From: Pseudoalteromonas aurantia 208
GTDB lineage: Bacteria > Pseudomonadota > Gammaproteobacteria > Enterobacterales > Alteromonadaceae
NCBI RefSeq assembly: GCF_014858725.1
Contig: NZ_AQGV01000012.1
Span: 2,108,001-2,172,000 of the forward strand
Length of the DNA: 64,000 nt
Reading direction: 5' to 3'
The translations under genes and the position numbers were made by a program. This document shows positions 18,292 to 28,961 of this stretch, piece after piece. How positions within the stretch are numbered: the first letter of the stretch is position 1; each line of letters opens with the position of its first letter. The notes under the pieces are model-generated. The model was not told where the DNA came from. It worked only from the letters and a program-made list of their open reading frames with translations, and did not search any database.

Positions 18292-20463
18292 TTATTTGGG
18301 TAACAATACAACAAATTTAACACCACCAAGTTCACTATGCTCAGCATAAATACGACCGTCATGGGCAAGGACTATTTGCTGGCAAATTGATAACCCAAGA
18401 CCTGATCCCCCCAAATCTCGACTCCTTGACTCTTCACAGCGGTACAGCCGTTCAAATACTCGGACCAAGTCTTCATCGCTTAAACCTGGCGCTGAATCCT
18501 CAACCGTTATTCTGATCCCACTATGATTTTCATACATTGCCAAACGAGTTTCGCCACCTTTATTCGTATACGCCAAACTATTATTTAACAAATTAATAAT
18601 GACCTGTTTAATACGTTCTGCGTCGACCCCAATTGTGACATTATCTTGGCTGTTCACAGCCAGCCCTTGAGGTTTTTCATTAAAACGAGGGATAAAGTCT
18701 TGATGAACATCTTCAATAAGCTCATTGATTGAAAATACATCTTTATCTAGCCGTAGCGTATTATTGTCATACTGTGCAGAACGGTATATATCCGCTATCA
18801 AGTTATCCAATTGCGAAATTTTACTATGCACTTTGATATACGCACGCTCAATGTTCGGTTCTAAGTTAAACTGCAATACTTCAATAGAGAGTTTTAATGC
18901 CGTTAAAGGTGTTCTTAGCTCATGAGACACATCGGCTAATAGTCGGTTTTTTTGCTCTAAATTATCAGCTAATAATTTAGCTTTAACATCAAACAAACGC
19001 TGTTTTTGTTTTTGTCGCGTAAAAATAAGGCAGAGTACGCCAAACAATAACAAAAGCAGTAAAATAACAATCCCGCGCTGTAACTCTAAATTTGCCAGAC
19101 TTGCTTTTTGCAGTGCTTGCTCTTTTTGTAAAATTGACAATTCCTGATCTTGGCGAATGACCTCAACACTTTTTTTCATCCGCTCAGTTTGCTGTTTATC
19201 TAGATGTTCAAAAAGCTGCTGCTGAACCTCTTGGTAATCTTTGTGGCTTTTAATCGCACGCACCAGTTCATTTTGTTTTTCATACAACTCAGCTTGTAAC
19301 TTATATAACTGACTCTGATAAATACGACTGATACCGGGTAGTGCCAGCATTTCTGCTATTTGAGTGAGTGCATTACTGCTTTGCTTTTGTGCAATCGCGA
19401 TTTCAATAAGTATCATTCGTACCGAGCGCTCTGTCCTTTTTGCCTGCGCAGAGAGAGCCAGCTCAAGTGCTTCATTAGCTGACGCTTTCGCTTGAGGCAA
19501 TTCCCCCATCGCCATGTAAATACTGGCTAATATACTCAGCTGCCAACTTATATCACTTGGTACATTCAGTTTACGCACCAATGCTAAACCCTGTTCGACG
19601 TGTGACTTTGCCACATCCAACTTATTGAGCGCCATATTGACTTGAGCAAGTTTGCTATAACTATTGGCGATATGAATGGGGTTACCTAAAGATTGATCAA
19701 CCACTAAAGCTTGGCTAAAATGAGACAATGCCAACGGCAATTTATTTAAATCCCTGTAAATTTCTCCAATATTATATAATGAGTCTGAAATACCCTGTTG
19801 GTTACCCAACTGCTGTTGCAGCCTTAATGATTGTTCATGATGCTCAAGAGATAATGCTAGATTTCCAATGTAATCATAAATCACCCCTATTTGATTATGG
19901 AAACTGGCTTGCTTTAATTTATTGCGTAATTCATTTGCCATATCTAAAGCACGTGACGTATAACTTAATGCTTGTTGGTAGTCCGCTTGATAACGATATA
20001 TCCTACCCAAATTAGCAAATAAATCGGCTTTTAATTCTGGCTCATCTTTATTCTCAATAAGTGCCATCGCTTCCGTTAAATACGCTAGGCTTTGTTGCGA
20101 GTTACTCGTAGATTGATTCACAACCGCTAATAAAAACGCCGTTTTAGCACGAAATAAAGGATAGTTTTCGGCATCATATTTTGCGTAAAGAACGAGCCCA
20201 TTCGCTTTTGCTTCATCTAATAAACCCAACTTAATTTGTGCTGAAATCTCTATATTTTTATATGAAAACCAAACCTCTTGATTGATTGGTAAAGACGAGT
20301 TATTCAGTGAGTGGAGCTTAGTTGAAACTTCTTTTAAAGCAGCGGTGGGGTTATGTGCCAGTAAATTTTGCATGCTTTTTAATTCTTGCACACATAAAGC
20401 GGCGCTACTCATGCAAAGTAACGCACCGATTATCATGTACTGAAATAAAAAGCTAAGTCTCAT
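18292..20463 (-). CDS. TPR-containing sensor histidine kinase
   Basis: 723 residues. A signal-like leader (about 1-24) is followed by six or more tetratricopeptide repeats (about 75-400; e.g. LGRIYRYQADYQQALSYTSR, LYNIGEIYRDLNKLPLALSH) that would lie in the periplasm. A coiled coil and a membrane segment (about 467-487) come next, then HisKA (VSHELRTPLTAL) and HATPase with NLLNNSLAYT and GGSGLGLSI. There is no receiver domain and no regulator gene beside it, so it is an orphan kinase. No clear ribosome binding site is seen at the ATG. TPR sensors usually report on protein or peptide partners; the signal is unknown. Confidence 0.9.
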   Translation of the reverse strand: MRLSFLFQYMIIGALLCMSSAALCVQELKSMQNLLAHNPTAALKEVSTKLHSLNNSSLPINQEVWFSYKNIEISAQIKLGLLDEAKANGLVLYAKYDAENYPLFRAKTAFLLAVVNQSTSNSQQSLAYLTEAMALIENKDEPELKADLFANLGRIYRYQADYQQALSYTSRALDMANELRNKLKQASFHNQIGVIYDYIGNLALSLEHHEQSLRLQQQLGNQQGISDSLYNIGEIYRDLNKLPLALSHFSQALVVDQSLGNPIHIANSYSKLAQVNMALNKLDVAKSHVEQGLALVRKLNVPSDISWQLSILASIYMAMGELPQAKASANEALELALSAQAKRTERSVRMILIEIAIAQKQSSNALTQIAEMLALPGISRIYQSQLYKLQAELYEKQNELVRAIKSHKDYQEVQQQLFEHLDKQQTERMKKSVEVIRQDQELSILQKEQALQKASLANLELQRGIVILLLLLLFGVLCLIFTRQKQKQRLFDVKAKLLADNLEQKNRLLADVSHELRTPLTALKLSIEVLQFNLEPNIERAYIKVHSKISQLDNLIADIYRSAQYDNNTLRLDKDVFSINELIEDVHQDFIPRFNEKPQGLAVNSQDNVTIGVDAERIKQVIINLLNNSLAYTNKGGETRLAMYENHSGIRITVEDSAPGLSDEDLVRVFERLYRCEESRSRDLGGSGLGLSICQQIVLAHDGRIYAEHSELGGVKFVVLLPK

Positions 20464-20594
20464 ATGAAGGTAATATACTGCATGTAGATTATTAATCTTT
20501 GCAAATTACAAAGTCCAAGTAAAGGTTAGACTGTAATCATGGAGTAAGTATGAATATACCCAATTAATAGTCATAACATGTACTACCTCAATGA

Positions 20595-22604
20595 CTAAAC
20601 GCGCATTAATTGCTGTTGCAACTCATGAATTTCATCTCGAACTCGGGCCGCTTTTTCAAACTCAAGCTCACGCGCATGATGCATCATTTGTGTTTCCAGT
20701 TCACTAATATTATGTGCAAGCTGCGTCGCATTCAAAGTGCCACCTGAACGATTTTCATCGTGCGTTGCCGAGCTTACAGATGACTGATCCGTTATCTCCT
20801 CTCCCACATCCATCACATCAATGATCTTTTTCACTAGCCCCTGTGGCTCAATGCCATGCTTTTCGTTATAGGCTTGCTGTATTTCACGGCGGCGCTCAGT
20901 TTCATCAATAGCTTTTCGCATTGACTTGGTGACTTTATCTCCATAGAGGATTGCTTTTCCATTTAGATGGCGAGCTGCACGGCCTATTGTTTGAATTAAG
21001 GCCCGTGCCGAGCGTAAGAAACCTTCTTTATCAGCATCAAGTATCGCTACAAGAGAAACCTCTGGCATATCTAGGCCTTCTCTTAGCAGATTGATGCCAA
21101 CCAACACATCAAACACCCCTTTACGCAAGTCTCGGATGATCTCCATTCGTTCAACCGTGTCTATATCTGAATGTAAATAACGCACTTTTACATCGTGGTC
21201 GCTTAAGTAATCGGTTAAATCTTCAGACATACGTTTGGTTAATGTGGTCACCAATACACGCTCTTGCTTTGCGACTCGTATATAAATTTCCGACAATAAG
21301 TCATCCACCTGTGTACCAACAGGGCGTACTTCAAGCAGCGGATCTAATAGCCCCGTAGGTCTGATAACTTGCTCTGCGACATCGCCATTAGAGCGTTCTA
21401 ATTCAAAGTCACCTGGGGTCGCCGACACATAAATCGTTTGTGGTGCAATTGATTCAAATTCATCAAACTTTAATGGCCTATTGTCCATTGCCGAAGGCAA
21501 TCTAAATCCATACTCAACCAGATTTTCTTTGCGGCTTCTATCCCCCTTATACATCGCGCCAATTTGAGATACTGTCACGTGAGACTCATCAATGATCATT
21601 AACGCATTGTCTGGCAAGTAATCAAGTAAAGTAGGAGGTGCCTCACCTGGGTTTCTGCCTGAAAGATAACGGCTATAGTTTTCAATGCCAGAGCAATACC
21701 CAAGCTCGGTCATCATTTCAATATCATATTGCGTACGTTGAGCCACACGTTGCTCTTCCACTAACTTATGGTTAGATATTAATTGCTCTCGCCGTATTTT
21801 CAATTCATCTTTGATGTTGTCTATCGCCCCAAGGATTTTCTCTCTTGGTGTAACATAGTGAGTTTTTGGGTAAATAGTAGCTCTAACGAGATGCTTCTCA
21901 ACAGCGCCAGTAAGGGGATCGAAAATACTTAAACGTTCAATTTCATCGTCAAACATCTCAACCCGCACCGCATATGTATCTGACTCTGCGGGGAAAATAT
22001 CAATCACCTCCCCGCGAACTCGGTACGTGCCTCGACTAAAGTCGATATCATTACGTGTATATTGTAATTCAGCCAAGCGTCTTAACATATCGCGCTGGTT
22101 GATACTTTCACCTACTTTTAACAACAGCATCATTTTCATATATGAGTCAGGATCTCCCAAGCCATATATCGCAGACACGGAAGCAACAATGATTGTATCT
22201 CTGCGCTCTAGTAATGCTTTAGTCGCTGATAAGCGCATTTGTTCAATATGTTCATTTATCGAGGCATCTTTTTCAATAAAAGTATCGCTGGCGACAACAT
22301 ACGCTTCCGGCTGATAATAGTCGTAATACGAGACAAAGTATTCGACGGAATTTTTGGGGAAAAACTCTTTCATCTCGCCGTACAACTGAGCCGCTAGAGT
22401 TTTATTATGCGCCATGATAATAGTTGGCCGATTCAAATTGCTAATAATGTTGGCCATCGTAAAAGTTTTACCCGTCCCTGTTGCTCCTAACAAAGTTTGG
22501 TGTGCCAGTCCAGATTCCAACCCCTCACATAATTGGGCTATTGCACTTGGTTGGTCGCCATTTGGGGTGAACTCAGATACCAATTCAAACACGTCATCAC
22601 TCAT
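20595..22604 (-). CDS. uvrB: UvrABC excision nuclease subunit B
   Basis: 669 residues from ATG 22604, preceded by GAGAGG 8 nt upstream; the longer open frame to 22661 runs into the preceding gene and lacks support. UvrB is the damage-verification helicase of nucleotide excision repair. Visible landmarks: Walker [10 protein letters not shown] (40-48), the beta-hairpin region [10 protein letters not shown], helicase motif DESH, motif VI with QTIGRAARH, and the C-terminal UVR motif ([14 protein letters not shown]). Length matches the family (673 in Escherichia coli). Its ATG overlaps the stop of the MATE gene (ATGA). I found no LexA-type site close upstream. Confidence 0.98.
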   Translation of the reverse strand: MSDDVFELVSEFTPNGDQPSAIAQLCEGLESGLAHQTLLGATGTGKTFTMANIISNLNRPTIIMAHNKTLAAQLYGEMKEFFPKNSVEYFVSYYDYYQPEAYVVASDTFIEKDASINEHIEQMRLSATKALLERRDTIIVASVSAIYGLGDPDSYMKMMLLLKVGESINQRDMLRRLAELQYTRNDIDFSRGTYRVRGEVIDIFPAESDTYAVRVEMFDDEIERLSIFDPLTGAVEKHLVRATIYPKTHYVTPREKILGAIDNIKDELKIRREQLISNHKLVEEQRVAQRTQYDIEMMTELGYCSGIENYSRYLSGRNPGEAPPTLLDYLPDNALMIIDESHVTVSQIGAMYKGDRSRKENLVEYGFRLPSAMDNRPLKFDEFESIAPQTIYVSATPGDFELERSNGDVAEQVIRPTGLLDPLLEVRPVGTQVDDLLSEIYIRVAKQERVLVTTLTKRMSEDLTDYLSDHDVKVRYLHSDIDTVERMEIIRDLRKGVFDVLVGINLLREGLDMPEVSLVAILDADKEGFLRSARALIQTIGRAARHLNGKAILYGDKVTKSMRKAIDETERRREIQQAYNEKHGIEPQGLVKKIIDVMDVGEEITDQSSVSSATHDENRSGGTLNATQLAHNISELETQMMHHARELEFEKAARVRDEIHELQQQLMRV

Positions 22605-23980
22605 GATGTTGACCTCTCTATAGATGCTCGATGCATACGCTCCAGACTGCGACAGAACCACTGATAAGACACGATAGCAGTCAATAAGTTACCAAACGCA
22701 GCGCCAATAAATAACCCTTGTAGCCCCCAAAAGTGCGAACCAACAAATGCCAATGGTACATAAAAAACAAACAAACGAACAACACTCAACACCAGTGCAT
22801 TCATCGGTTTATGCAACGCGTTCAAAGACGAGTTCGTCAATATAATAACCCCCTGAAATCCATAGCTCAGAGGCAAAATATAAATAAACAGCTCAATTAC
22901 ACGGATAACTTCAGGGTCATTACCAAAAGTGCGACTAATTAAGCTAGAGCTCGCCAATAGCACGGCATAAATTGCAAACTGAAAATACATCACAAATTTT
23001 AAACTGCTTTTATATGCTTGTTTAACTCTATCGAAGTTTTGTGCGCCATAATTTTGGCTAACAAAAGGCGGAAGTGTCATCGACAACGCTAACACAACTA
23101 AGCTCGCTATAGACTCTATACGACTACCAACACCAAACGCAGCAACCGCTTGGGGACCATACGACGCAACGATAGCTGTCATTACTGCCATCGCTATGGG
23201 CGTCAACATATTTGCACCAGCTGCGGGGAAACCTATTTTAAGAATTTTCTTACTCGCACTTAGCACTCCCTGTTGACCTGGATTCACACTGAGGAGACGC
23301 TTTTTGACAGCCAATAGATATAAAATAATACCTACCGCGACAGACCATGCTATAACACTCGCAATCGCAGCGCCTTTAATACCGAGTTCAGGAAAAGGCC
23401 CTACCCCAAAAATTAAAAGAGGGTCTAATATTGCGTTTATTAGTCCTGCGAGCCCCATAATGTAGCTCGGTGTTTTTGTATCACCACTGGCCCTAAGCAC
23501 CGAGTTACCAATCATGGGCGTTATTAAAAATACGCTGCCTAAAAACCAAATCGAAATGTAGTCATAAATGTAAGGCATGACATCTTGGTTTGCACCTAAG
23601 CGAGAAAATATTGGTTCAATTAACAAAAAACCAATCAATGATAATAAAAAAACAAATACAGCTGACATAAGCAGTGCAACCGTTGCATCAAACCTCGCTT
23701 CTTCTATATTGCCGCTCCCCAGGGCTTTTGCAATAACGGCTGACGTGCCGATGCCGAGCCCGATTGCTAAGCTAATAACAGTAAAAGTAACGGGGAATGT
23801 AAAACTCACTGCAGCTAATTGCTCGGTCCCCAACATACTTATAAAAAAAGTATCAACTAGGTTGAACATCATCAGCGTGATCATGCCGAATATCATGGGG
23901 ATGGTCATTCTCTTTAAAGTTCGTGGGATTGACCCTTCAAGAATGTCATTTACTTTGTCTGACTGCTGCACAGATGCCAT
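22601..23980 (-). CDS. MATE-family multidrug/Na+ efflux transporter
   Basis: 459 residues with twelve hydrophobic segments in two related halves and the usual N-terminal motif [20 protein letters not shown]. The family exports cationic drugs in exchange for Na+ or H+. Its TGA overlaps the uvrB ATG by 4 bp, so uvrB is probably translated in part by coupling, an arrangement that links an exporter to DNA repair. Confidence 0.92.
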   Translation of the reverse strand: MASVQQSDKVNDILEGSIPRTLKRMTIPMIFGMITLMMFNLVDTFFISMLGTEQLAAVSFTFPVTFTVISLAIGLGIGTSAVIAKALGSGNIEEARFDATVALLMSAVFVFLLSLIGFLLIEPIFSRLGANQDVMPYIYDYISIWFLGSVFLITPMIGNSVLRASGDTKTPSYIMGLAGLINAILDPLLIFGVGPFPELGIKGAAIASVIAWSVAVGIILYLLAVKKRLLSVNPGQQGVLSASKKILKIGFPAAGANMLTPIAMAVMTAIVASYGPQAVAAFGVGSRIESIASLVVLALSMTLPPFVSQNYGAQNFDRVKQAYKSSLKFVMYFQFAIYAVLLASSSLISRTFGNDPEVIRVIELFIYILPLSYGFQGVIILTNSSLNALHKPMNALVLSVVRLFVFYVPLAFVGSHFWGLQGLFIGAAFGNLLTAIVSYQWFCRSLERMHRASIERSTS

Positions 23981-24934
23981 ACGTTTTAAGCCTCTCTTAT
24001 TAAGCCAAGTATTCTAGATCATCCCCTCTTCTAAACCCAGACAATAAGCCGAATAATTACTTTATTGCCTAAAAAAACGCAAGGATCAGCTTTTCAGTGC
24101 TATTTTGCATGGAATAAGCTCTAAAAGTAGCGCTAAAGCCTTTAGATGACAATTTGCTTACAATTTCGACAAATAACGGTATTTTTTTTGCACAGAAAAA
24201 TCTTCGTATGGTCACAAAAGGTTCATTCATGGCAAATAATCTTTCTTTTCCTTGGCATATATTTAAAGCATTGATAAATAACAATAAAAATAATTTATAA
24301 AAACTTATTGAAATGTCTACAAGGCCCTATATTCATGGCTTTGACACACTTCTTAAATATTAATAAACAATGTTATCCACAGATTCTGTGGGTAACTCTA
24401 TAAACACCAATAAAATAAGGCCCTACGGCACGATCAAATATTCACCTGTACTTCGCCTTGCTTGATCTTTATACATACGTTTGTTGATCTCGACCTGCCA
24501 AACAATTTTTTTATGCTATGTGGGCACACCTTACTTTCATTTCACTCTACACAAAAAAATTATAACCATCTGTTTTGTTAGTAGAAAAAAAAATAGCTAG
24601 ATAGAACTACTGAAAATGATTCATCAATCAGCACAAATCACCTGACATATTCCTATAGTATGCAAAGTTTTGTCTATCAAAATGTGAGATCTTAAGAAAT
24701 AGATCGCTATAGTAAGTATAAGATCTTATTTAATTTTGTAAAAACAGAGCTTTTGTTTAAAAAAAAGACTTAACGCTTAAAATTTGTCACTTTCGTATCC
24801 CCTTGTCGCGACTTGCTTTGTGTTCAATTTATAAAAAACTAAAAGTCTCTGGCGCAAATTCGCCATAAAAACCATCAAATCGAGTATAAATCCACCGAAC
24901 AACACAGTTTTTTGATTTTCTCGCATTTTATTAG
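23981..24934. other. Long A/T-rich intergenic region upstream of the tRNA-Asn array
   Basis: Nearly 1 kb with no gene I believe. A minus-strand 71-codon frame at 24069-24284 has poor composition and no clear ribosome binding site. The region contains an inverted pair of DnaA-box-like 9-mers at 24373-24395 and a short hairpin at 24850-24865. Confidence 0.5.
24373..24395. promoter_or_regulatory. Inverted pair of DnaA-box-like sequences
   Basis: ttatccaca, a perfect match to the TTATNCACA consensus, faces tgtgggtaa (complement ttacccaca, one mismatch). The dyad centre has 5 nt between the 9-mers. It may equally be an unrelated palindrome. Confidence 0.35.
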
Positions 24935-24963
24935 TTGACACCTTGCACGTGTGTCATTAATAT
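24935..24963 (+). promoter_or_regulatory. Consensus sigma-70 promoter of the tRNA-Asn array
   Basis: TTGACA (24935-24940), 17-bp spacer, TAATAT (24958-24963), then a G/C-rich discriminator (cgccccg), the form expected for stringently controlled stable RNA promoters. The first tRNA begins 25 nt after the -10 box. Confidence 0.85.
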
Positions 24964-24988
24964 TTCGCCCCGTTGAGAGATACACGCT

Positions 24989-25065
24989 TCCCCCTTAGCT
25001 CAGTTGGTTAGAGCGACGGACTGTTAATCCGCAGGTCCCCCGTTCGAGTCGGGGAGGGGGAGCCA
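24989..25065 (+). tRNA. tRNA-Asn(GTT), copy 1
   Basis: 77-nt cloverleaf with encoded CCA; acceptor tccccct pairs with aggggga; anticodon GTT at ctGTTaa. First of six near-identical genes, behind the consensus promoter. Confidence 0.97.
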
Positions 25066-25084
25066 AATTTCTTAATATAACGAT

Positions 25085-25161
25085 TCCCCCTTAGCTCAGT
25101 TGGTTAGAGCGACGGACTGTTAATCCGCAGGTCCCCCGTTCGAGTCGGGGAGGGGGAGCCA
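25085..25161 (+). tRNA. tRNA-Asn(GTT), copy 2
   Basis: Same sequence as copy 1. Copies 1-4 recur at an exact 96-bp period with identical 19-bp spacers, indicating recent tandem duplication. Confidence 0.97.
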
Positions 25162-25180
25162 AATTTCTTAATATAACGAT

Positions 25181-25257
25181 TCCCCCTTAGCTCAGTTGGT
25201 TAGAGCGACGGACTGTTAATCCGCAGGTCCCCCGTTCGAGTCGGGGAGGGGGAGCCA
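25181..25257 (+). tRNA. tRNA-Asn(GTT), copy 3
   Basis: Identical 77-nt gene, same 19-bp spacer on both sides. Confidence 0.97.
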
Positions 25258-25276
25258 AATTTCTTAATATAACGAT

Positions 25277-25353
25277 TCCCCCTTAGCTCAGTTGGTTAGA
25301 GCGACGGACTGTTAATCCGCAGGTCCCCCGTTCGAGTCGGGGAGGGGGAGCCA
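25277..25353 (+). tRNA. tRNA-Asn(GTT), copy 4
   Basis: Identical gene. Its leader ataacgat (25269-25276) is perfectly complementary to its trailer atcgttat (25355-25362), extending the acceptor stem. Confidence 0.97.
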
Positions 25354-25373
25354 AATCGTTATGTGATAATTGT

Positions 25374-25450
25374 TCCCCCTTAGCTCAGTTGGTTAGAGCG
25401 ACGGACTGTTAATCCGCAGGTCCCCCGTTCGAGTCGGGGAGGGGGAGCCA
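25374..25450 (+). tRNA. tRNA-Asn(GTT), copy 5
   Basis: Identical gene with different flanks. Leader tgtgata (25362-25368) can pair with trailer tatcaca (25452-25458), leaving 5 unpaired leader bases. Confidence 0.97.
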
Positions 25451-25471
25451 ATATCACACATCTTATATAGT

Positions 25472-25548
25472 TCCCCCTTAGCTCAGTTGGTTAGAGCGAC
25501 GGACTGTTAATCCGCAGGTCCCCCGTTCGAGTCGGGGAGGGGGAGCCA
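25472..25548 (+). tRNA. tRNA-Asn(GTT), copy 6
   Basis: Last gene of the array, identical sequence. No strong terminator follows. Confidence 0.97.
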
Positions 25549-25667
25549 ATATAACGAATCTATTAGACTTTTCCTCTTATTTGCACTACTCTACAAAAGT
25601 TTTCTGAAAACCTCTTTTGGTTACTAAAAATACAAAAATTTCTCTTCCTTAACAGATAGATAAAACA

Positions 25668-27611
25668 ATGGCTGGTTTTAAAAAACTTATATTTTTACAA
25701 TTGTCTCTGTGGTTAACATTTTCACTTATAGGCACATTCTTTTTTGCTTCAAGTTTTGATTCAGCTGTGAGCAAAGCACAAAGAAGCTCTCAAGTAATGG
25801 TAACCCAATATATTCAAAACAAAACAATGGAAAACGTAACGCCTGAGCATATACGCCAAGCATTGGCCAGTGGTAACGTATTCTCAACCTTCATTGTTCG
25901 TGATTTTAATGGTGATACGGTGTTGAATATAAATGCCCCAACTCCCCTACCTTTTCTAACAAACATTATTGAAAACAGCATCAATGCAATTCGCCCGCAG
26001 TTTTCAGTGAATATTGCCAAAGACATTAAAATTGAATTTGTGATCAATGCGCAAAGCCAAGCGCAGCTTTTACAACAAGCATTATTACTACTTTTTGTGC
26101 TGACAGCTTTGGTTGCGTTTATTCCAATAATTTACATGAAAGCAATATATAAGCGTTTGAATCGTAATGTCAGTATTACAGTGGCAAATGCCGTTGATGT
26201 TTATATAACGCAAAACCAAGTCACTGAAAGCATTGAAAATGAATTTAACACCTCAAAAATGCAAGCCCTCAGTGCCGAACTCGCTCCTTCGTTTAATCGC
26301 TTAGCACACTTTTTGAAAAGCAAACAAGAAGACATTCAAACCGCGGCGCAGAGTATAAAGCAAGAAGCTTATAAAGATGTTATTACCGGGCTAGGTAATC
26401 GCAATATGTTTGTGGAATATTACGAACATCAAATTGAATCAACCAGTAAGAAAAGTTTTGGTACTTTAGCGATGATCCGCTGTAGTGAATTGCAGGTAAT
26501 CAACCAAACACGAGGCTACCAAAAAGGCGATGAATACATAAAGTCGGTTTCTGATATCATAAAACACGTCAGTGGCACTTATACCGGCAGCCAAACATTC
26601 AGACTAAATAGTTCTGACTTTGCGGTTATATTACCCAATGTACCCACAAAAGAAGCGGAACATTTTGGCGAGACTTTACAAGCAAGATTTACACAATTCC
26701 AACAAAATCAAGAGCTAAGCTCTGTAGCGAATACAGGAATAGTGCCATACGAAACCGGCAAACCGCTTGGTGAACTCCTATCCGTCGTAGATAACGCGAT
26801 GAGCATGGCGCAAAGTAAACAAGCCAATGCATGGCATATTCAGCGAGAATCAGATCTGGTTAATAATGTAGGGGCTGGGTTCGGTAACCAAAACTGGCGT
26901 AAAGTTATTCACGATGTGATTGATTCAAAACGCGTAAGCTTAATGATGCAAAACATCATGCCAATTGGCAAAAATGTCAAAGCCTATGCTGAGATACAAG
27001 CTAGATTCAAAACTGAAGAAGGCCAAATGCTGCCAACAGCGTCTTTTTTAGCGATGGCTGAAAAGCTTGATATGGCCATTGAAATTGATAAATTAATTAT
27101 TGACAGCTCCCTTGAGCTTATTAAATCACGTAATTTTACCGAAAAATTCTTTGGTATTAACGTGACTGCATCAAGTGCTCACAGTGATCAATTCGTTATA
27201 TGGCTAGAACGACGTTTATTGAAAGATGCCAATATAGCGTCAAAATTGGTCTTTGAGGTCAGTGAGTTTGGATTACAACAAAACATTAAGGCCAGTAAGC
27301 GCTTTATTGATATGGTGCACAGAGTTGGCGCACGTATCACAGTAGAACGTTTTGGTGTTGGTTTAACCTCATTCAAATTTTTCCGAGATCTAAAACCCGA
27401 CTTTATAAAAATGGATGCCAGTTACACGCGAGGTTTAGAAGAAGACAAAAACAATCAATATTTCATGAGGTTAATGGTTGACCTTGCCCACCGAATTGGG
27501 GTTAGTGTATTTGCAGAGGGTGTTGAAAGCCAAGAAGAAAAGCATATTGTCGAAACGCTTTGCTTAGATGGCGTTCAAGGGTATTACATAGAAAAACCAA
27601 AAGAAATCTAA
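25668..27611 (+). CDS. Degenerate GGDEF/EAL membrane protein, LapD- or CsrD-like
   Basis: 647 residues: membrane segment about 6-26, a periplasmic domain resembling the LapD/MoxY N-terminal domain, a second segment about 139-160, a cytoplasmic linker, then GGDEF and EAL domains. The GGDEF starts normally (DVITGLGNR) but the signature is replaced by LNSSDF. In the EAL domain the first motif is AEIQARF, and the metal-binding DDFG is ERFG, so neither synthesis nor hydrolysis of c-di-GMP is expected. Some ligand residues remain (AEGVES, GVQGYY). It is probably a c-di-GMP receptor like LapD, or an RNA-turnover factor like CsrD; sequence alone does not decide. Confidence 0.82.
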   Translation: MAGFKKLIFLQLSLWLTFSLIGTFFFASSFDSAVSKAQRSSQVMVTQYIQNKTMENVTPEHIRQALASGNVFSTFIVRDFNGDTVLNINAPTPLPFLTNIIENSINAIRPQFSVNIAKDIKIEFVINAQSQAQLLQQALLLLFVLTALVAFIPIIYMKAIYKRLNRNVSITVANAVDVYITQNQVTESIENEFNTSKMQALSAELAPSFNRLAHFLKSKQEDIQTAAQSIKQEAYKDVITGLGNRNMFVEYYEHQIESTSKKSFGTLAMIRCSELQVINQTRGYQKGDEYIKSVSDIIKHVSGTYTGSQTFRLNSSDFAVILPNVPTKEAEHFGETLQARFTQFQQNQELSSVANTGIVPYETGKPLGELLSVVDNAMSMAQSKQANAWHIQRESDLVNNVGAGFGNQNWRKVIHDVIDSKRVSLMMQNIMPIGKNVKAYAEIQARFKTEEGQMLPTASFLAMAEKLDMAIEIDKLIIDSSLELIKSRNFTEKFFGINVTASSAHSDQFVIWLERRLLKDANIASKLVFEVSEFGLQQNIKASKRFIDMVHRVGARITVERFGVGLTSFKFFRDLKPDFIKMDASYTRGLEEDKNNQYFMRLMVDLAHRIGVSVFAEGVESQEEKHIVETLCLDGVQGYYIEKPKEI

Positions 27612-27634
27612 ATACCACGTCAGTCCGTATAACC

Positions 27635-27660
27635 AACAAGGCCAACTCTGGCCTTGTTTA
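27635..27660 (+). terminator. Terminator after the GGDEF/EAL gene
   Basis: Perfect 10-bp stem (aacaaggcca / tggccttgtt), 4-nt loop, followed by a short T-rich stretch. Confidence 0.8.
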
Positions 27661-27813
27661 CTTTGAAATGAATAGACTTAACTGTCAACAAATGCGCGCA
27701 GTTCATCAAGATATCCATTAAATGTGTTTACATTAATTATGATCTTCTCGGTTAAAATTGCTAAAATCGCGACCAAACAAAAAATACCTCAGTTTTTAGC
27801 AAAAGGGGCTGTA

Positions 27814-28395
27814 ATGACTGAATATATTATGTTGCTTATCGGCACCGTGCTGGTAAATAACTTTGTGTTAGTGCAATTTCTTGGCTTATGTCCATTTATG
27901 GGGGTATCTGGGAAGCTCGACACCGCCGTCGGTATGTCTTTAGCGACCACATTTGTACTGACATTAGCGTCAGTGACAAGTTATTTAGTCAATCAATATA
28001 TTTTGCAGCCACTCGACCTTGAGTTTTTGAGAACCATGAGCTTTATTTTGGTCATTGCTGTTGTTGTGCAATTTACAGAAATGGTGGTACGTAAAACCAG
28101 CCCTACTCTATATCGATTACTGGGCATATTTTTACCCTTGATAACCACCAACTGTGCCGTGCTTGGCGTGGCGTTATTAAACATAAAAAACGATCACTCC
28201 TTTATTGAATCTGCCGTCTATGGCTTTGGTGCGGCAGTTGGGTTTTCTCTGGTATTAATTTTATTTGCCGCTCTTAGGGAACGATTAGCCGTTGCTGATG
28301 TGCCGTCACCCTTTAAAGGTGCTTCTATTGCTATGGTCACTGCTGGCCTAATGTCTCTTGCCTTTATGGGCTTTTCTGGATTAGTGAAATTATAA
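27814..28395 (+). CDS. rnfA: Rnf electron transport complex subunit RnfA
   Basis: 193 residues from ATG 27814, chosen for AGGGG 7 nt upstream and because it matches the 193-residue length of Escherichia coli RsxA; the frame is open to 27724 without support. Six membrane helices; the [20 protein letters not shown] start is typical. RnfA and RnfE form the core membrane pair of the complex that links ferredoxin and NADH to an ion gradient, or reduces SoxR. First gene of rnfABCDGE, all closely spaced on the plus strand. Confidence 0.97.
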   Translation: MTEYIMLLIGTVLVNNFVLVQFLGLCPFMGVSGKLDTAVGMSLATTFVLTLASVTSYLVNQYILQPLDLEFLRTMSFILVIAVVVQFTEMVVRKTSPTLYRLLGIFLPLITTNCAVLGVALLNIKNDHSFIESAVYGFGAAVGFSLVLILFAALRERLAVADVPSPFKGASIAMVTAGLMSLAFMGFSGLVKL

Positions 28396-28397
28396 CC

Positions 28398-28952
28398 ATG
28401 ACCTTGATGTACGCTTTAATTGCGCTTGGCTCATTAGCGCTCGTTTTTGGACTCATCTTAGGCTACGCTGCCGTAAAATACCGTGTTGAAAGTAGCCCTA
28501 TTGTAGAGCAAGTCGACGCTATATTACCGCAAACACAATGTGGACAATGTGGCTACCCTGGTTGTCGCCCGTATGCAGAAGCCATTGCAAATGGTGACGA
28601 AATCAATAAATGCCCCCCAGGGGGTGATGCAACGGTTAAGAAACTTGCTGACTTAATGGGTGTCGATGCGAAACCCCTTGCTGGCGGTGAGGAAGCTGAA
28701 CCCATAAAAACCGTTGCTTATATCCGAGAAGATGAATGTATTGGATGCACCAAATGTATTCAAGCATGTCCTGTGGATGCCATTGTTGGTGCCACTCGCC
28801 AAATGCACACCGTTATTGATGATGAATGTACTGGGTGTGACTTATGTGTTGAACCTTGTCCAGTTGACTGTATTGATATGCTTCCCGTCGAACAAACTAA
28901 GCAAACATGGAAATGGCAAATCAACGCCATTGCCGTGACGCAAATAGATTAA
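28398..28952 (+). CDS. rnfB: Rnf complex iron-sulfur subunit RnfB
   Basis: 184 residues, beginning 2 bp after rnfA. One N-terminal membrane helix (about 4-24), then a four-Cys cluster (CGQCGYPGC with CPPGG), and two ferredoxin-type sites, [12 protein letters not shown] and [12 protein letters not shown], for two [4Fe-4S] clusters. It receives electrons at the cytoplasmic face. Confidence 0.97.
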   Translation: MTLMYALIALGSLALVFGLILGYAAVKYRVESSPIVEQVDAILPQTQCGQCGYPGCRPYAEAIANGDEINKCPPGGDATVKKLADLMGVDAKPLAGGEEAEPIKTVAYIREDECIGCTKCIQACPVDAIVGATRQMHTVIDDECTGCDLCVEPCPVDCIDMLPVEQTKQTWKWQINAIAVTQID

Positions 28953-28961
28953 GAGGTTTAA

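Noticed and set aside
24069..24284. 71-codon minus-strand frame
   Set aside because: No convincing ribosome binding site, poor composition and no recognisable motif in an A/T-rich gap.
24989..25548. Regularly spaced repeats resembling a CRISPR array
   Set aside because: The repeat unit is a complete tRNA-Asn with CCA, and the spacers are identical, unlike CRISPR spacers.
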